Positions 1 to 8,505 of a stretch of DNA of 64,000 bases are shown one piece after another; within the stretch, counting starts at the first letter, position 1; each line of letters begins with the position of its first letter. The position numbers and the translations under genes are program-made. The DNA comes from an uncultured Prevotellaceae bacterium (GTDB lineage: Bacteria > Bacteroidota > Bacteroidia > Bacteroidales > Bacteroidaceae). The notes under the pieces were generated by a model, which saw nothing but the letters and a program-made list of their open reading frames with translations, did no database searches and had not been told where the DNA came from. The stretch spans positions 62,001 through 126,000 of the forward strand of contig CACYXD010000014.1 in NCBI GenBank assembly GCA_902778255.1, given 5' to 3'.

Positions 1-78
1 TGTAACCAGCTCGGTTATGTGTACTATAACGAACATCTTACAAATGGATTTGAACCAAATAAAGTAATAGAGTTATGA
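1..78 (+). CDS. C-terminal end of a truncated gene (window edge)
   Basis: Frame 1 is open from the first base to the TGA at 76-78 and encodes 25 residues ending NKVIEL. Its stop overlaps the ATG of the next gene as ATGA, the same coupling seen further along this operon, which is why I treat it as the tail of a real upstream gene. Too little remains to assign a family. Confidence 0.55.
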   Translation, partial: CNQLGYVYYNEHLTNGFEPNKVIEL

Positions 79-587
79 AAAAGAAACGAAGAAACCCTAT
101 TCATGCTTATAAGCATCTGTTGGCCAAAGATTACGATTGGGATTATGGCTATCTCATCGCGTTGGAGAAGAAGAAACTCCAGCGCATGCATGATTATTTC
201 AAAATAAGTGATATTGCGGAGGATAATAAGTATACGACACGTGATTTAGGTATTTGTTTGAAGCTAATCGACATCTTTATGGAAAACGATAGCGTGCACA
301 ACACTTGGCTTGAACGAGCCTACTCTGGCACGAGAATACAATTCCGTAAGCTTGATGACGGAAACTACGAAATGGTCGACGATGATAAAGAACCTCTGCC
401 GGACATTCCTGTATATGTGAATACCAGGAACGAGAAACGATTCTTCCGTAACACTCCAATCAAAGATGCGTTGGCAGAAGACAGACGTGAATACTCGATA
501 CATCTGAAGATCAGTCTCCGCCAGCAGAAGGCGTTGCATCTGTATCACATGATTAGAGAATACAAACTCTTTGGGTGGTGGGATTAG
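75..587 (+). CDS. Unrecognised 170-residue protein, operon gene
   Basis: I do not recognise this family. The product is soluble-looking, with a very basic start (MKKKRRNP), many aromatic residues and the end EYKLFGWWD. No signal peptide or membrane segment is visible. The ATG overlaps the previous stop as ATGA. It opens a run of seven closely packed plus-strand genes of unknown function (75-3752). The style, with small charged proteins in tight coupling, resembles genes of Bacteroidetes phages or integrated elements, but that is an impression only. Confidence 0.75.
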   Translation: MKKKRRNPIHAYKHLLAKDYDWDYGYLIALEKKKLQRMHDYFKISDIAEDNKYTTRDLGICLKLIDIFMENDSVHNTWLERAYSGTRIQFRKLDDGNYEMVDDDKEPLPDIPVYVNTRNEKRFFRNTPIKDALAEDRREYSIHLKISLRQQKALHLYHMIREYKLFGWWD

Positions 588-607
588 ATGAATTTTGGAA
601 ATTTGCA

Positions 608-1156
608 ATGAGAAAAAACAAAATAATCATGGGACAAAGAACTAACCTTCTCCTCTCGATGGAGAACAAAGCAGGCGCTCGCCTCAACAAAGTGTATCAC
701 CTCCAATGGGGCTACGGAAAAGTAATGCCTGTTATGCTGCTCAACATCCTCTCAGGACAGCACATCGGTGTTGGTAAAGAGAAGCAGAACTTCTTCACTT
801 CAGTCGTCCCCAAAACGGATGACTTATTTGAGCTGCAACGGGACTATTTCTGTTTCGATTTCACGCGACTTGAAGACTGCCAGAAGGTGCTCCACCATTG
901 CGACAACAATAATGGTGCACTGGTCCTCTGCATCAAGGAACGTGGAGACATATATCGCTTGCAAGATGTCAAATACGGTTTTCTTCTAGGGCCAGAAGAC
1001 TTACCACACGATGAAACACCTTTCAGTCGTTGGGTGACGCTTGAAGAATACCTAACCCGCCAGCCCAGGTACGAAGAAATCGACATTTTCTTCGCCAGAA
1101 TCTTCAACAAAATGATGCAATTCTTTAACGCCAAATCAATATCAAACGCATTATGA
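608..1156 (+). CDS. Unrecognised ~182-residue protein, operon gene
   Basis: No family recognised. The frame is open from 575, which would overlap the previous gene by 13 bp. I prefer the ATG at 608 (MRKNKIIMGQRTN); an ATG at 629 (MGQRTNLLL) is equally possible because the visible conservation-like stretch begins there. The protein is soluble-looking, without membrane segments. Its TGA overlaps the ATG of the next gene at 1153 (ATGA), indicating translational coupling. Confidence 0.7.
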   Translation: MRKNKIIMGQRTNLLLSMENKAGARLNKVYHLQWGYGKVMPVMLLNILSGQHIGVGKEKQNFFTSVVPKTDDLFELQRDYFCFDFTRLEDCQKVLHHCDNNNGALVLCIKERGDIYRLQDVKYGFLLGPEDLPHDETPFSRWVTLEEYLTRQPRYEEIDIFFARIFNKMMQFFNAKSISNAL

Positions 1157-2055
1157 ATAAACCAGTTACAAAGAAAGACGGCCTATATAAAGAGGCCCTT
1201 GCCTGGATGTCATACCGCTATGCCATGGGCATGACCGATTACGTCAGCAGAAAAGGCTATAGCGAACTCGAACGCTACCGCCAGTTCATGGATATTGAGT
1301 TCGGTTCCTATGAATTCCGTGCTCTCGTGAACGCCTTTTGCGCCTTCCTCAAACGGAAGAAAATCAAAGATGTTATCACCCTCAAAGAGACCTACTTGGA
1401 ACAAGGCCTCATCTGGCTCTCGAAGAACTACGCGATGGGCCGACACAGTTATGCCGCAGCCCATTGGCAGGACATCGTTCGCTACAGTCAGGACGTTCTC
1501 ACCGAAGCCCAAAAGAAGCACAATGCCTTAGACATCCGACGGGAAATTGCCATGCATCTGCAGTTCCAGGATTTCAATTTCTGCATCCCCCACTACTTGG
1601 AGGAGATCCACAGTCCGATGGACCTGTTCCTCACCTTCATCACCGAGAACAGTATCGAAACCGTGGAAAAACTCCTGCAATACGAACGCATCGAGGTATT
1701 CATCAACAACGAGGGCCATATCGAATATGCCACAGAATTGAGAGACGACAGCGAGAAAAAAAACACACATTTCTGGCCCATGATGAGCATTGACGACTAT
1801 CTGGGTTGGGATGCCCTAGCCTCTTTTTTCTACGCGCCTTGCCACAAAGTCTGTCGCACCCACTTCAACGGCAAAGAGGAACTCATCCCCTATTTTGACA
1901 CCTGGCAATACGATTACTCTAGCGAAGGCAAGCTAAAATACAAAAAGGTCAAGCGCCCCCTCGACAAATTCCGTATCGAGCCCTGGGCCGCTTGGTCTAT
2001 CAATGAGGAATGTATTGTGGAAGATAATATTGAGAATTATAACAGAAAGGAATAA
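1153..2055 (+). CDS. Unrecognised 300-residue protein, operon gene
   Basis: Largest member of the unknown operon. The N-terminal 100 residues carry two similar segments, WMSYRYAMGMTDYVSR (near residue 18) and WLSKNYAMGRHSYAAA (near residue 92). This internal duplication of a W-x-S-x-x-Y-A-M-G motif suggests two copies of one helical unit. No catalytic motif or membrane segment is evident. The ATG overlaps the preceding stop by 4 bp, and the next gene begins 3 bp after the stop. Function unknown. Confidence 0.75.
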   Translation: MNKPVTKKDGLYKEALAWMSYRYAMGMTDYVSRKGYSELERYRQFMDIEFGSYEFRALVNAFCAFLKRKKIKDVITLKETYLEQGLIWLSKNYAMGRHSYAAAHWQDIVRYSQDVLTEAQKKHNALDIRREIAMHLQFQDFNFCIPHYLEEIHSPMDLFLTFITENSIETVEKLLQYERIEVFINNEGHIEYATELRDDSEKKNTHFWPMMSIDDYLGWDALASFFYAPCHKVCRTHFNGKEELIPYFDTWQYDYSSEGKLKYKKVKRPLDKFRIEPWAAWSINEECIVEDNIENYNRKE

Positions 2056-2058
2056 ACT

Positions 2059-2661
2059 ATGGGCGTATATGCACACCGTTTTATCGAAGTCATCGACAAG
2101 GACAACCAATGGCACTTGCTGCCGCTATGGAGCAAGTACAAAGACAGTAGTTACAACCAGCCCGATTTGGTTGCTGATGACCTTAAGCTCACCAAGCATC
2201 ATTGCATCTTGCGTCGTTCATCCTCTGGCTTTTATTCCCCCGGATCAATGTATTCTGTCGACGATATCAGTTACCCGATAGTCCAAAGCGAACTGAGCGA
2301 TGAGACCAGAGAATATATCGAGCATTACGACTGGCCTGTCCGCACCGAATGCTTCCTGCTTTCCGAACTCGAAGCATTTGCCGACAAATGTCAGGAGCGA
2401 ATCTATTCCCATCTTGCCGATGCCTTTCACGACCGTAACATGCAGTTAATCATCAAGATGTTGGCCAATGCCACCAACACGTCCAAACAGACTGAGGTCG
2501 AGGAAGACGATTATTACCGTTCTCCAAGATCCACCTTCGATGACTATCTCGAAGACTACCTAAGCGTCATGTCCGAAGTGTTCAAGATCCACTTTCTTAT
2601 TAGCGAAGTCGATTTCTATTACGATCCCGCCAAAGTCCGAGTGGTGTTCTTTTATGCATAA
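2059..2661 (+). CDS. Unrecognised 200-residue acidic protein, operon gene
   Basis: No family recognised. The middle is acidic, around residues 150-180 (EVEEDDYY and DDYLEDYL), and the C-terminus is hydrophobic (VVFFYA). The start at 2059 lies 3 bp after the previous stop. A 42-bp gap follows, the widest between consecutive genes here, so a ribosome binding site for the next gene is expected there. The partners are equally uncharacterised, so the context gives no role. Confidence 0.72.
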   Translation: MGVYAHRFIEVIDKDNQWHLLPLWSKYKDSSYNQPDLVADDLKLTKHHCILRRSSSGFYSPGSMYSVDDISYPIVQSELSDETREYIEHYDWPVRTECFLLSELEAFADKCQERIYSHLADAFHDRNMQLIIKMLANATNTSKQTEVEEDDYYRSPRSTFDDYLEDYLSVMSEVFKIHFLISEVDFYYDPAKVRVVFFYA

Positions 2662-2703
2662 AATAATCATCTAGCAAGTAGAACTCTCAAAAGAACAGAA
2701 GCA

Positions 2704-3078
2704 ATGAGAAAAACTGAAGACATAGTTTGTTACGACTTTCAGGGCTGGCCGGAGTACAAGATGAACCTCCGTGAGATTCTACTGGCACTGGGCGGTCAGC
2801 AGGATGGCAATTTCATCAAGTTTCCATCCAATACCCCACTGATGGATATCTACCCCAGAATCCTCGTCGATGACGGTATGGGATATGGTGTGGACGAGAA
2901 TGTCATCGTATCCGTTGACATCGATCCGCAAGATGAGTACATCAACATTTTCCGAGAGCGCAAGCCTACTGACGAGGAACAGGCAGAATTAGCCCGACAA
3001 GAAGACTCTCACATGAACCTGGACAGGCTGGAGGACTTTATCAAGGCTTTAGAAACAAATAATCAGATTATCAAATAA
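2704..3078 (+). CDS. Unrecognised 124-residue protein, operon gene
   Basis: Small acidic protein with no recognised domain. It begins MRKTEDIVCYDF and has no predicted membrane segment. A C-terminal helical stretch (about residues 80-120) is rich in Glu, Asp, Arg and Lys. The next gene begins 3 bp after its stop. Confidence 0.68.
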   Translation: MRKTEDIVCYDFQGWPEYKMNLREILLALGGQQDGNFIKFPSNTPLMDIYPRILVDDGMGYGVDENVIVSVDIDPQDEYINIFRERKPTDEEQAELARQEDSHMNLDRLEDFIKALETNNQIIK

Positions 3079-3081
3079 CCT

Positions 3082-3564
3082 ATGCAAAATCTCAAGACGC
3101 AAAACAAGCCCAAAAACCTGCGAGCAGGTTGCCATTTCTATAACGAGAATATGGAGTTCGACGTGTATAACGGTGAGTCATCTAATGCTGACACCATCAG
3201 ATATCTCATCCCACTGAACAAACATATCCTCGAGCCGCTGGGATTCGAAGCCGTATGTGACGACTACACCTCCGAAATGTACTTCCAGCGCGACATTGAA
3301 GGCTATCGCGTCAGAACCATTCCCTTAGGAGCCCGTATTATCATCATCGACTTGAAGTATCTCCACACGCTTGTGGATGCGAATGGCGAGAGCTTGAATG
3401 AGCTGGAAAACTTCCTCCATGCCCTCGGAATCCCATACGAGAGCATCTTCACCCCAGAAGCGCTCGATGGCATCAACAGCTTCGGCCAGCAATACCATGA
3501 GTACTACGAGGAACAGGAAAGGTCCTTCAAACAATTTAATGTCACTATGGAGCCTACACCATGA
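3082..3564 (+). CDS. Unrecognised 160-residue protein, operon gene
   Basis: Unrecognised soluble protein. The middle (LGARIIIIDLKYLHTLVD, about residues 88-105) looks like a buried beta-strand followed by a helix. The C-terminal 30 residues are Tyr/Glu rich. The stop overlaps the ATG of the next small gene as ATGA at 3561-3564. Confidence 0.68.
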   Translation: MQNLKTQNKPKNLRAGCHFYNENMEFDVYNGESSNADTIRYLIPLNKHILEPLGFEAVCDDYTSEMYFQRDIEGYRVRTIPLGARIIIIDLKYLHTLVDANGESLNELENFLHALGIPYESIFTPEALDGINSFGQQYHEYYEEQERSFKQFNVTMEPTP

Positions 3565-3752
3565 TTGGATACAATGTCCTTGAATTCTTTGGTTGTTACT
3601 GGCAATCCTACTGCTTAATAGAACCAATAGGATACGCAAGCACAAACTACAGCAACCTTCCCGACAAAATCAAAGCCCTTCAGATTTTGAATGACAATCT
3701 GGAAGAAAGACGCAAAACAGGAACACTGAGAAAGGCTGCACTTGGTTACTAG
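3561..3752 (+). CDS. Small 63-residue hypothetical protein, last gene of operon
   Basis: The ATG overlaps the preceding stop by 4 bp, which is the main support for this short gene. The product is 63 residues with a Tyr/Cys-rich first half and a charged helical end (NDNLEERRKTGTLRKA). It is the last plus-strand gene before a convergent terminator region. No family recognised. Confidence 0.55.
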   Translation: MIGYNVLEFFGCYWQSYCLIEPIGYASTNYSNLPDKIKALQILNDNLEERRKTGTLRKAALGY

Positions 3753-3761
3753 ATATTGTTA

Positions 3762-3808
3762 CACCCCAAACTCAACTTTTTTTCAAAAAATCTACTTGCC
3801 CCCTCCAT
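3762..3808. repeat. REP-like element, second copy of the repeat next to the RAYT gene
   Basis: This stretch reads CCCCAAACTCAACTT, then a T/A-rich insert, then ACTTGCCCCCT. The reverse complement of 37777-37812, just after the RAYT transposase gene, reads CCCCAAATCCAACTT followed by ACTTGCCCCCT: 13 of 15 and 11 of 11 matches. The copy here has about 13 extra T/A-rich bases between the two blocks. This supports a dispersed repeat possibly handled by the transposase at 36973. Confidence 0.45.
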
Positions 3809-3816
3809 AAAAAAAA

Positions 3817-3850
3817 GCCTCCGTGTGCAATCACACAGAAGCCTTTATTT
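3817..3850 (-). terminator. Intrinsic terminator between convergent genes
   Basis: An imperfect 11-bp stem (GCCTCCGTGTG against CACACAGAAGC, two mismatches) encloses a CAAT loop. On the minus strand it is followed by a run of T (poly-A at 3810-3816 on the plus strand), matching an intrinsic terminator for the DUF3307 gene. The other side is T-rich too (CTTTATTTTAT), so it may act in both directions on the convergent transcripts. Confidence 0.75.
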
Positions 3851-3876
3851 TATCATTTAACATTTTAACACCATTC

Positions 3877-4566
3877 TCACTTCGCCATCGTTACCATCAC
3901 TCCCGCCAGCACCGCAATGAAAATGCTCATCAGGGTACCGGCAAGCACATATTCCGTCTTAGTGGTTTCCTTGTCACCAAACCTGATGATCGATTTTGCT
4001 GCAATCAACAGTCCGATGGCATCATAACGCTGAAGCAACACAAACACCAGAATCAGCCAACGCTCAATATCGCCAATCAGCGAACCGGCATTAAATCCGC
4101 TCGACTTCTCCTCTGGCATATTCACACTGTAGTGCTTCAACATCAGCTTGATAAAGATATTCGCAGGCTTCCAGCATACCAGTATGGCAATAGCCAACGC
4201 AACATACTTGACAGGAATATCAAACGGCATACTCCAGTCACTCATCGAGCACCACATCCAGGCCGCCCCTGCCATCACAGCAACGTGCAGCAACTGATCC
4301 ACCGTGAACCATATCACATTATCTATGCAATAAGATTTCCACATATCTATTGCAAAGTGAGCAACCCCTATCAGCAAGGCACACCACCAGAACGCCCAGT
4401 CCCATGATGCCAGCCAAGCCAGTGCAAACACAATTAAAGCATGACAGTAATGATACACACTGCCCCACTTCTTATCTCTCTTGTGTTTACACGATTTCGA
4501 TGTTTGCAGCGCAAAATCGCCTATCAAGTGCGCCAACAGCAAGTTCAACAGCAATCCTATATTCAT
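3877..4566 (-). CDS. DUF3307 family membrane protein
   Basis: A 229-residue multi-pass membrane protein matching DUF3307: the N-terminal LLAHLIGDFALQTSKSCKHK and the later GVAHFAIDMWKSYC are the two His/Asp-containing signatures of the family. Further hydrophobic segments follow around residues 75-95, 110-130 and 205-225. DUF3307 proteins are uncharacterised and are often encoded beside SatD-family regulators, as here. Its ATG overlaps the end of the SatD-like gene by 4 bp, so the two are co-translated. Terminated by the hairpin at 3817. Confidence 0.82.
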   Translation of the reverse strand: MNIGLLLNLLLAHLIGDFALQTSKSCKHKRDKKWGSVYHYCHALIVFALAWLASWDWAFWWCALLIGVAHFAIDMWKSYCIDNVIWFTVDQLLHVAVMAGAAWMWCSMSDWSMPFDIPVKYVALAIAILVCWKPANIFIKLMLKHYSVNMPEEKSSGFNAGSLIGDIERWLILVFVLLQRYDAIGLLIAAKSIIRFGDKETTKTEYVLAGTLMSIFIAVLAGVMVTMAK

Positions 4567-5243
4567 TGTTTTGTTCCTTTCTTCAATATTAGTTTCTCAA
4601 AATCTTCTGTTTCAAATCTATTCAGTGCCCTCTGGATGGCAGTCCATCCTACGGCATTCACGTGCTGGTTCACCGTTGGTGGTTCCAACGACAGCATCTG
4701 GGCCACCTTCTTCTGATTATAGCCCCGCAAAAGGTAATACAGCACACTGCACTGCTTGTTCGTTGCTCTGTCTATCACAAACCCCATCATATCCGAAAGT
4801 GCAGCATATCCACCGATATTCAGTTCGTTCGATACAATCGAAAATGTCACAGCATCCGAGTCAGACATGGCATCCAACTCCCGTCCAGAGGCATAGATGG
4901 CATCTCCATCAATAATACCCTTCTCTTCATCGGCAATGCGCAGTGTACCAAGTCCAAGGGCCATTCTCACCCCTTTTTTCTTCATAGTTCTACTGGCAGA
5001 GTCCAGTTCGAGAGTGCGCACATAGCACTTCAGCAACAGAGCCAACCGCAAGGATTGACGCACTTTAGGTATCACACACTCCACGGAATCGCCACGGACT
5101 ACTCTCCCCCATGCCTCGTCGCAAAACGATTTCATGACAGGGAAAAAGCCTTCCAGAAGCTCTTTCAGCTTTATCGTATCTGCAGCCGACAGTGACGTAG
5201 AATCCACTATGTCAGCCGATAATGTTGCATAAATCTTATCCAT
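4563..5243 (-). CDS. SatD-like protein with C-terminal helix-turn-helix
   Basis: The frame is open to 5285, but the ATG at 5243 (MDKIYATLSADIVDST) is the likely start: the extra residues look non-native and a -7 promoter box lies at 5252-5259. The N-terminal part resembles SatD-family proteins (ADIVDS start, GDSVE near residue 49, a region reminiscent of nucleotide-cyclase folds). The C-terminal 60 residues (RGYNQKKVAQMLSLEPPTVN) read as a helix-turn-helix. Probably a regulator of itself and the coupled DUF3307 gene. Confidence 0.68.
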   Translation of the reverse strand: MDKIYATLSADIVDSTSLSAADTIKLKELLEGFFPVMKSFCDEAWGRVVRGDSVECVIPKVRQSLRLALLLKCYVRTLELDSASRTMKKKGVRMALGLGTLRIADEEKGIIDGDAIYASGRELDAMSDSDAVTFSIVSNELNIGGYAALSDMMGFVIDRATNKQCSVLYYLLRGYNQKKVAQMLSLEPPTVNQHVNAVGWTAIQRALNRFETEDFEKLILKKGTKQ

Positions 5244-5251
5244 AACGGTTG

Positions 5252-5330
5252 CAAAAATACAATTTTTCTTTGATATAACATACAAAAATTAGGTAAAAAA
5301 CACTATTTTCCCAAAAATTAGGTCTTTTTA
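5252..5330 (-). promoter_or_regulatory. Promoter and candidate operator of the SatD-like gene
   Basis: On the minus strand TATTTTTG (5252-5259) fits the Bacteroides -7 consensus TAnnTTTG, 8 bp before the ATG. A usable -33 box is not clear. Just upstream, AAAAATTAGGT occurs twice (about 5284-5294 and 5313-5323), and an inverted partner ACCTA follows the second copy, giving TAGGT-N7-ACCTA. Repeats placed over the -33 region are typical of a repressor site. The HTH of the SatD-like protein is the obvious candidate, by inference. Confidence 0.45.
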
Positions 5331-5662
5331 CCTACTTTTCGCCCTCTTTTTACGAATCAGGGCTGACCACATTTCTGCAATCAGCCCTTTCTTGTCCTCT
5401 ATGCTATTCTTTTCGCATAGGTTTTTACTATTTCGTTTGCAAAAATAGACAATTTTTGTCAATTATCGCAAATCTATCAGCATTTTTTTGTTTTTACTAT
5501 ATTATTTTCTAAATTATCAGAAAAAAATCAAGAATCCCAGTGAAGTTCTATTCGTATTGATTCTTCCGTTTATACTGTTTACTCAACGCAAGCAGATTTT
5601 CAAACATCTACAGTTCCTTTCGTTTTTTAAGTTTTTCTTTCACCATACGTCTCAGCCATATT
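5331..5662. other. AT-rich intergenic region with inverted repeats
   Basis: No convincing gene. It contains a perfect 8-bp inverted repeat AGGGCTGA / TCAGCCCT (5359-5366 and 5381-5388) followed by TTCTTG, resembling a weak plus-strand terminator. A 6-bp pair CTATGC / GCATAG (from 5399) and an imperfect palindrome around 5447-5460 (GACAATTTTTGTC) follow. The short open frame at 5488-5730 is low-complexity and runs antisense into the KAP gene, so I do not call it. Confidence 0.4.
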
Positions 5663-7102
5663 TCATGCAGAAACCATATCCAGCACTTTATCCATCATTT
5701 TCGAAAATTCCGGCTCGTAGTCACTCCTAGTACCATCTCCACAATATGAGCATTCTGCTTTGCCATTTTCATCAATCCGTACTATCTCGAATATTGATGG
5801 GGTTATACCCTTTTGATTCCGGAAATGAATTCCAACATTTTTCCATCTCCCTCTATGGGCATAAGCTAAAAAGCATCCCAGATAGCAAAGTAAAAACTTA
5901 TAAACTTTCTCATCAGCCAGACATGTCGTAATTCTATCCTTGATGCCATTGTTATCCATGCCAAGTTTCCTCATAATAGCTATTACCTTCAGTATGCCAT
6001 GATGCAAGTGTATTGCCCGTCCCTCATTATCTTTGATTTGTAGGTAAGAAATGAACCCTTCTAACCCTTCTATAGCATTAACCACTTCTCTTACGCTGTG
6101 CTCCTGTAGCAATTCCGGCTTAACCAGATACCTCAACATACTTTCATCAACCTTTGTGTTGGTAACCATACGATTATAAATAAATGCCTCTTTCTCCGTT
6201 GAGAATGAATAGGTAAAAATGTTACTACTACAGAATTTGCTGATGTATCCATTAAAGTCAGAATCCTTTCCATAGAGATGATGGAAAATGTGTTTTGTAT
6301 TCTCATAACTCATTACAAACACCACCTTATCCAGTCCGAACTTATTGCCGACAAATGGCTGATTCGAATTAACACCAAAGCGATAGTTGTAGTCTATATG
6401 AGCCGAAAACACGTTCAGTATACGGAATAAATGGGCAGGATCCATTCTATCCATATCCTCAATGATTAAGACTATCTTTTTATCAGGATGCTCTTTTTTA
6501 TAAGCAGCAATCCCCTGTTGTATAATCTCTGTAACCACATCTTGCCCAGATAGAGGATTCTTTGCTATCTCCTTTATGAAGTTTTCTATCTGTCTGTCTC
6601 TAACTGGCTCCATCAATTCGCCCGTTTTCTTCTTAATCTTCCCAACGGTTTTCTGAGCCATTAGAAAAGCAGCCATCATTTTGGCAGAAGCTTCATCAAG
6701 ACAAAGGCTTGAAAAGATTGGCAGCAATCCTTCTACAAGCGTGGGCGCGTGCAGTTGCAAACACCATCCCCATGCATGTACTTTCGACATCTGGAAGTCT
6801 GGCTCCATTATCTTCTGAACGAACATTTGTATCAGCAGGTCATACTTTATCTGTTCAAAAACATCCCTATTCTCTTCCACTTGATAATTTACAGGATATA
6901 ATGTAAGGAATACATAGTTCTCCCTTACCTTTTCGTCAGCCATGAATTTCTGTAAGAAATACGACTTGCCGTCACCGAACTTCGCAGACAAGATGGTTCT
7001 ATTATGATTTTCTAGATGGTCATAAAACCGTCCAATAGCACCATCAACAGGTATCTCAAAATCCTCTTTGCTCATTGTAGTAGTACCATTCATACTTTCC
7101 AT
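5663..7102 (-). CDS. KAP-family P-loop NTPase
   Basis: A 479-residue NTPase. Walker A is KFGDGKSYFL (GDGKS at residues 43-47) and Walker B is KIVLIIEDMDRM (about 209-220), the spacing and sequence style of KAP NTPases, which are linked to membrane-associated and defence functions. Unlike many KAP proteins it has no clear membrane segment between the Walker motifs. It lies 24 bp downstream of the SEC-C gene and is probably co-transcribed from the promoter at 8474. I infer a two-gene defence-type module; nothing in the sequence identifies the trigger or target. Confidence 0.8.
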   Translation of the reverse strand: MESMNGTTTMSKEDFEIPVDGAIGRFYDHLENHNRTILSAKFGDGKSYFLQKFMADEKVRENYVFLTLYPVNYQVEENRDVFEQIKYDLLIQMFVQKIMEPDFQMSKVHAWGWCLQLHAPTLVEGLLPIFSSLCLDEASAKMMAAFLMAQKTVGKIKKKTGELMEPVRDRQIENFIKEIAKNPLSGQDVVTEIIQQGIAAYKKEHPDKKIVLIIEDMDRMDPAHLFRILNVFSAHIDYNYRFGVNSNQPFVGNKFGLDKVVFVMSYENTKHIFHHLYGKDSDFNGYISKFCSSNIFTYSFSTEKEAFIYNRMVTNTKVDESMLRYLVKPELLQEHSVREVVNAIEGLEGFISYLQIKDNEGRAIHLHHGILKVIAIMRKLGMDNNGIKDRITTCLADEKVYKFLLCYLGCFLAYAHRGRWKNVGIHFRNQKGITPSIFEIVRIDENGKAECSYCGDGTRSDYEPEFSKMMDKVLDMVSA

Positions 7103-7126
7103 TTTTCATCTCATACATATTGGATT

Positions 7127-8416
7127 TTACAAATCCTTCCCATGACACCGTTTGAACTTCTTCCCGCTTCCGCACGGGCATGGGTCATTTCGTCCAACAC
7201 CTTTGAAACGTTCCCGCAACAACGCCTTTTGTGCATCTTTCTCCTTTTCTGCAATACATTTGTCTATCCGATCTTTTACTTTATCATCCAGAAAGAAATT
7301 CGGATGCCAACCCTGTAGAATTCTGTTAAGAATAAAACTATCAATGGCAGAGGCTGCAATACCTGGCACAGCACTAAATAGTCCAATGGCACTACATAGC
7401 CCAAATCTGATAGCGCCAGATATTTTTGACCCAAGTACAGTATGCACAGAGTTCATAATATCCTTCTGCATTTCAGCCTCATCATAGGCATCTTTCATTG
7501 CCCAATATCTGAACAACGAACCTTGCAGGCTGTTACGTAATTTCAGAATATCATCAAGATCTATGACATGGTTATAGAACAGCTCACCTAAATCCGGGAA
7601 TCCTTTCTTATGCAGAATAGATTGGATGCTTGATACCCCATCTTTTAATTTATCTCTGAACACCGAGGCACACTTTCGGTTCATCAACTCACTTATCTCA
7701 CCATCGGTTTTCAATGCATCCGCTCCAAGCAGTCCTGCCGTTACAGCTACTGTATTTAGCTCATGCAGTCTTAGTATATTCAGTTGATGAAATTCTGTAA
7801 GTCCCAACTTATTCTTCCTCAGAATGCTATTGTCTGTCACAAACTGCTCATTCTTCAAATCATTCAGTGTCTCCTTCAGCGCCAACTCTTTTATCTTCTC
7901 CTGGTCTATTACCTTCTTCTTCTCATCTATCAGATAAAGAAGAGCCTGTGCCCCCTGGCCTCCAATCTTCTTGTGGTAGAATGTTATTTCTATTTCACTC
8001 CATTCTGCTTGAAGCGGTTCAAAAACAGTATCTCCCTTGCTGTTTGCCACACTTGATGAATATGGGAAGAAATCTGGCCTCCATATCTTGTCAGATTTCC
8101 TCATCATCACAGGATTAATCATATTGTCGGGTATGAAATGTAGGATGTCAGCCCTAAGTAGTTCTTCAATATATGCCGAACCAAATACTTGTAGTACATC
8201 CCAGATATGATTACCCTCAATATAGACATGATCGTACGTTAGTATAGCTGTTATCAGGTCATTCGCTATTTGTAAAGTCACCTGAACTGGGTCCACTTTT
8301 ATGTCATATCCACACTGGATATCAATAACCTCATTTCCCCCAACTTGTCCAAACTGGGCTTCCTGCCGCTGGTTGGGATAGTTCGATAATAATATTTTCG
8401 TATCAGTCAAGTTCAT
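7127..8416 (-). CDS. Large unknown protein with C-terminal SEC-C zinc motif
   Basis: A 429-residue protein. Its last 25 residues (GRNDPCPCGSGKKFKRCHG) are a SEC-C metal-binding motif, CPC-x8-CH, as found at the end of SecA and many unrelated proteins. The preceding 400 residues are not recognised. A small hydrophobic stretch near residues 345-365 (GLCSAIGLFSAVPGIAASA) could be a buried or membrane helix. First gene of the pair with the KAP NTPase. The SEC-C tail probably serves as a docking module, by analogy. Confidence 0.75.
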   Translation of the reverse strand: MNLTDTKILLSNYPNQRQEAQFGQVGGNEVIDIQCGYDIKVDPVQVTLQIANDLITAILTYDHVYIEGNHIWDVLQVFGSAYIEELLRADILHFIPDNMINPVMMRKSDKIWRPDFFPYSSSVANSKGDTVFEPLQAEWSEIEITFYHKKIGGQGAQALLYLIDEKKKVIDQEKIKELALKETLNDLKNEQFVTDNSILRKNKLGLTEFHQLNILRLHELNTVAVTAGLLGADALKTDGEISELMNRKCASVFRDKLKDGVSSIQSILHKKGFPDLGELFYNHVIDLDDILKLRNSLQGSLFRYWAMKDAYDEAEMQKDIMNSVHTVLGSKISGAIRFGLCSAIGLFSAVPGIAASAIDSFILNRILQGWHPNFFLDDKVKDRIDKCIAEKEKDAQKALLRERFKGVGRNDPCPCGSGKKFKRCHGKDL

Positions 8417-8473
8417 CTGTCATTCATATTAATTTATTGTCTCCTATGCCACGACACCGTCGCCTTTCCACCG

Positions 8474-8505
8474 CAAATATACTAAAAATTCTCTTCCCTC
8501 CCAAA
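8474..8505 (-). promoter_or_regulatory. Bacteroides-type promoter of the SEC-C/KAP pair
   Basis: On the minus strand there is a TTTG at 8502-8505 (-33 box) and TATATTTG at 8474-8481 (-7 box, consensus TAnnTTTG), separated by 20 bp, a good fit to the Bacteroides consensus. The -7 box lies 58 bp before the ATG at 8416. Confidence 0.65.

Noticed and set aside
4481..5195. Long open frames on the plus strand (4481-4915 and 4662-5195)
   Set aside because: They lie fully antisense to the DUF3307 and SatD-like genes, which have clear family motifs; the translations are rich in His, Ser and Gln without domain-like pattern.
5488..5730. 80-residue plus-strand frame
   Set aside because: AT-rich spacer read as Phe/Leu/Lys; overlaps the KAP gene antisense.
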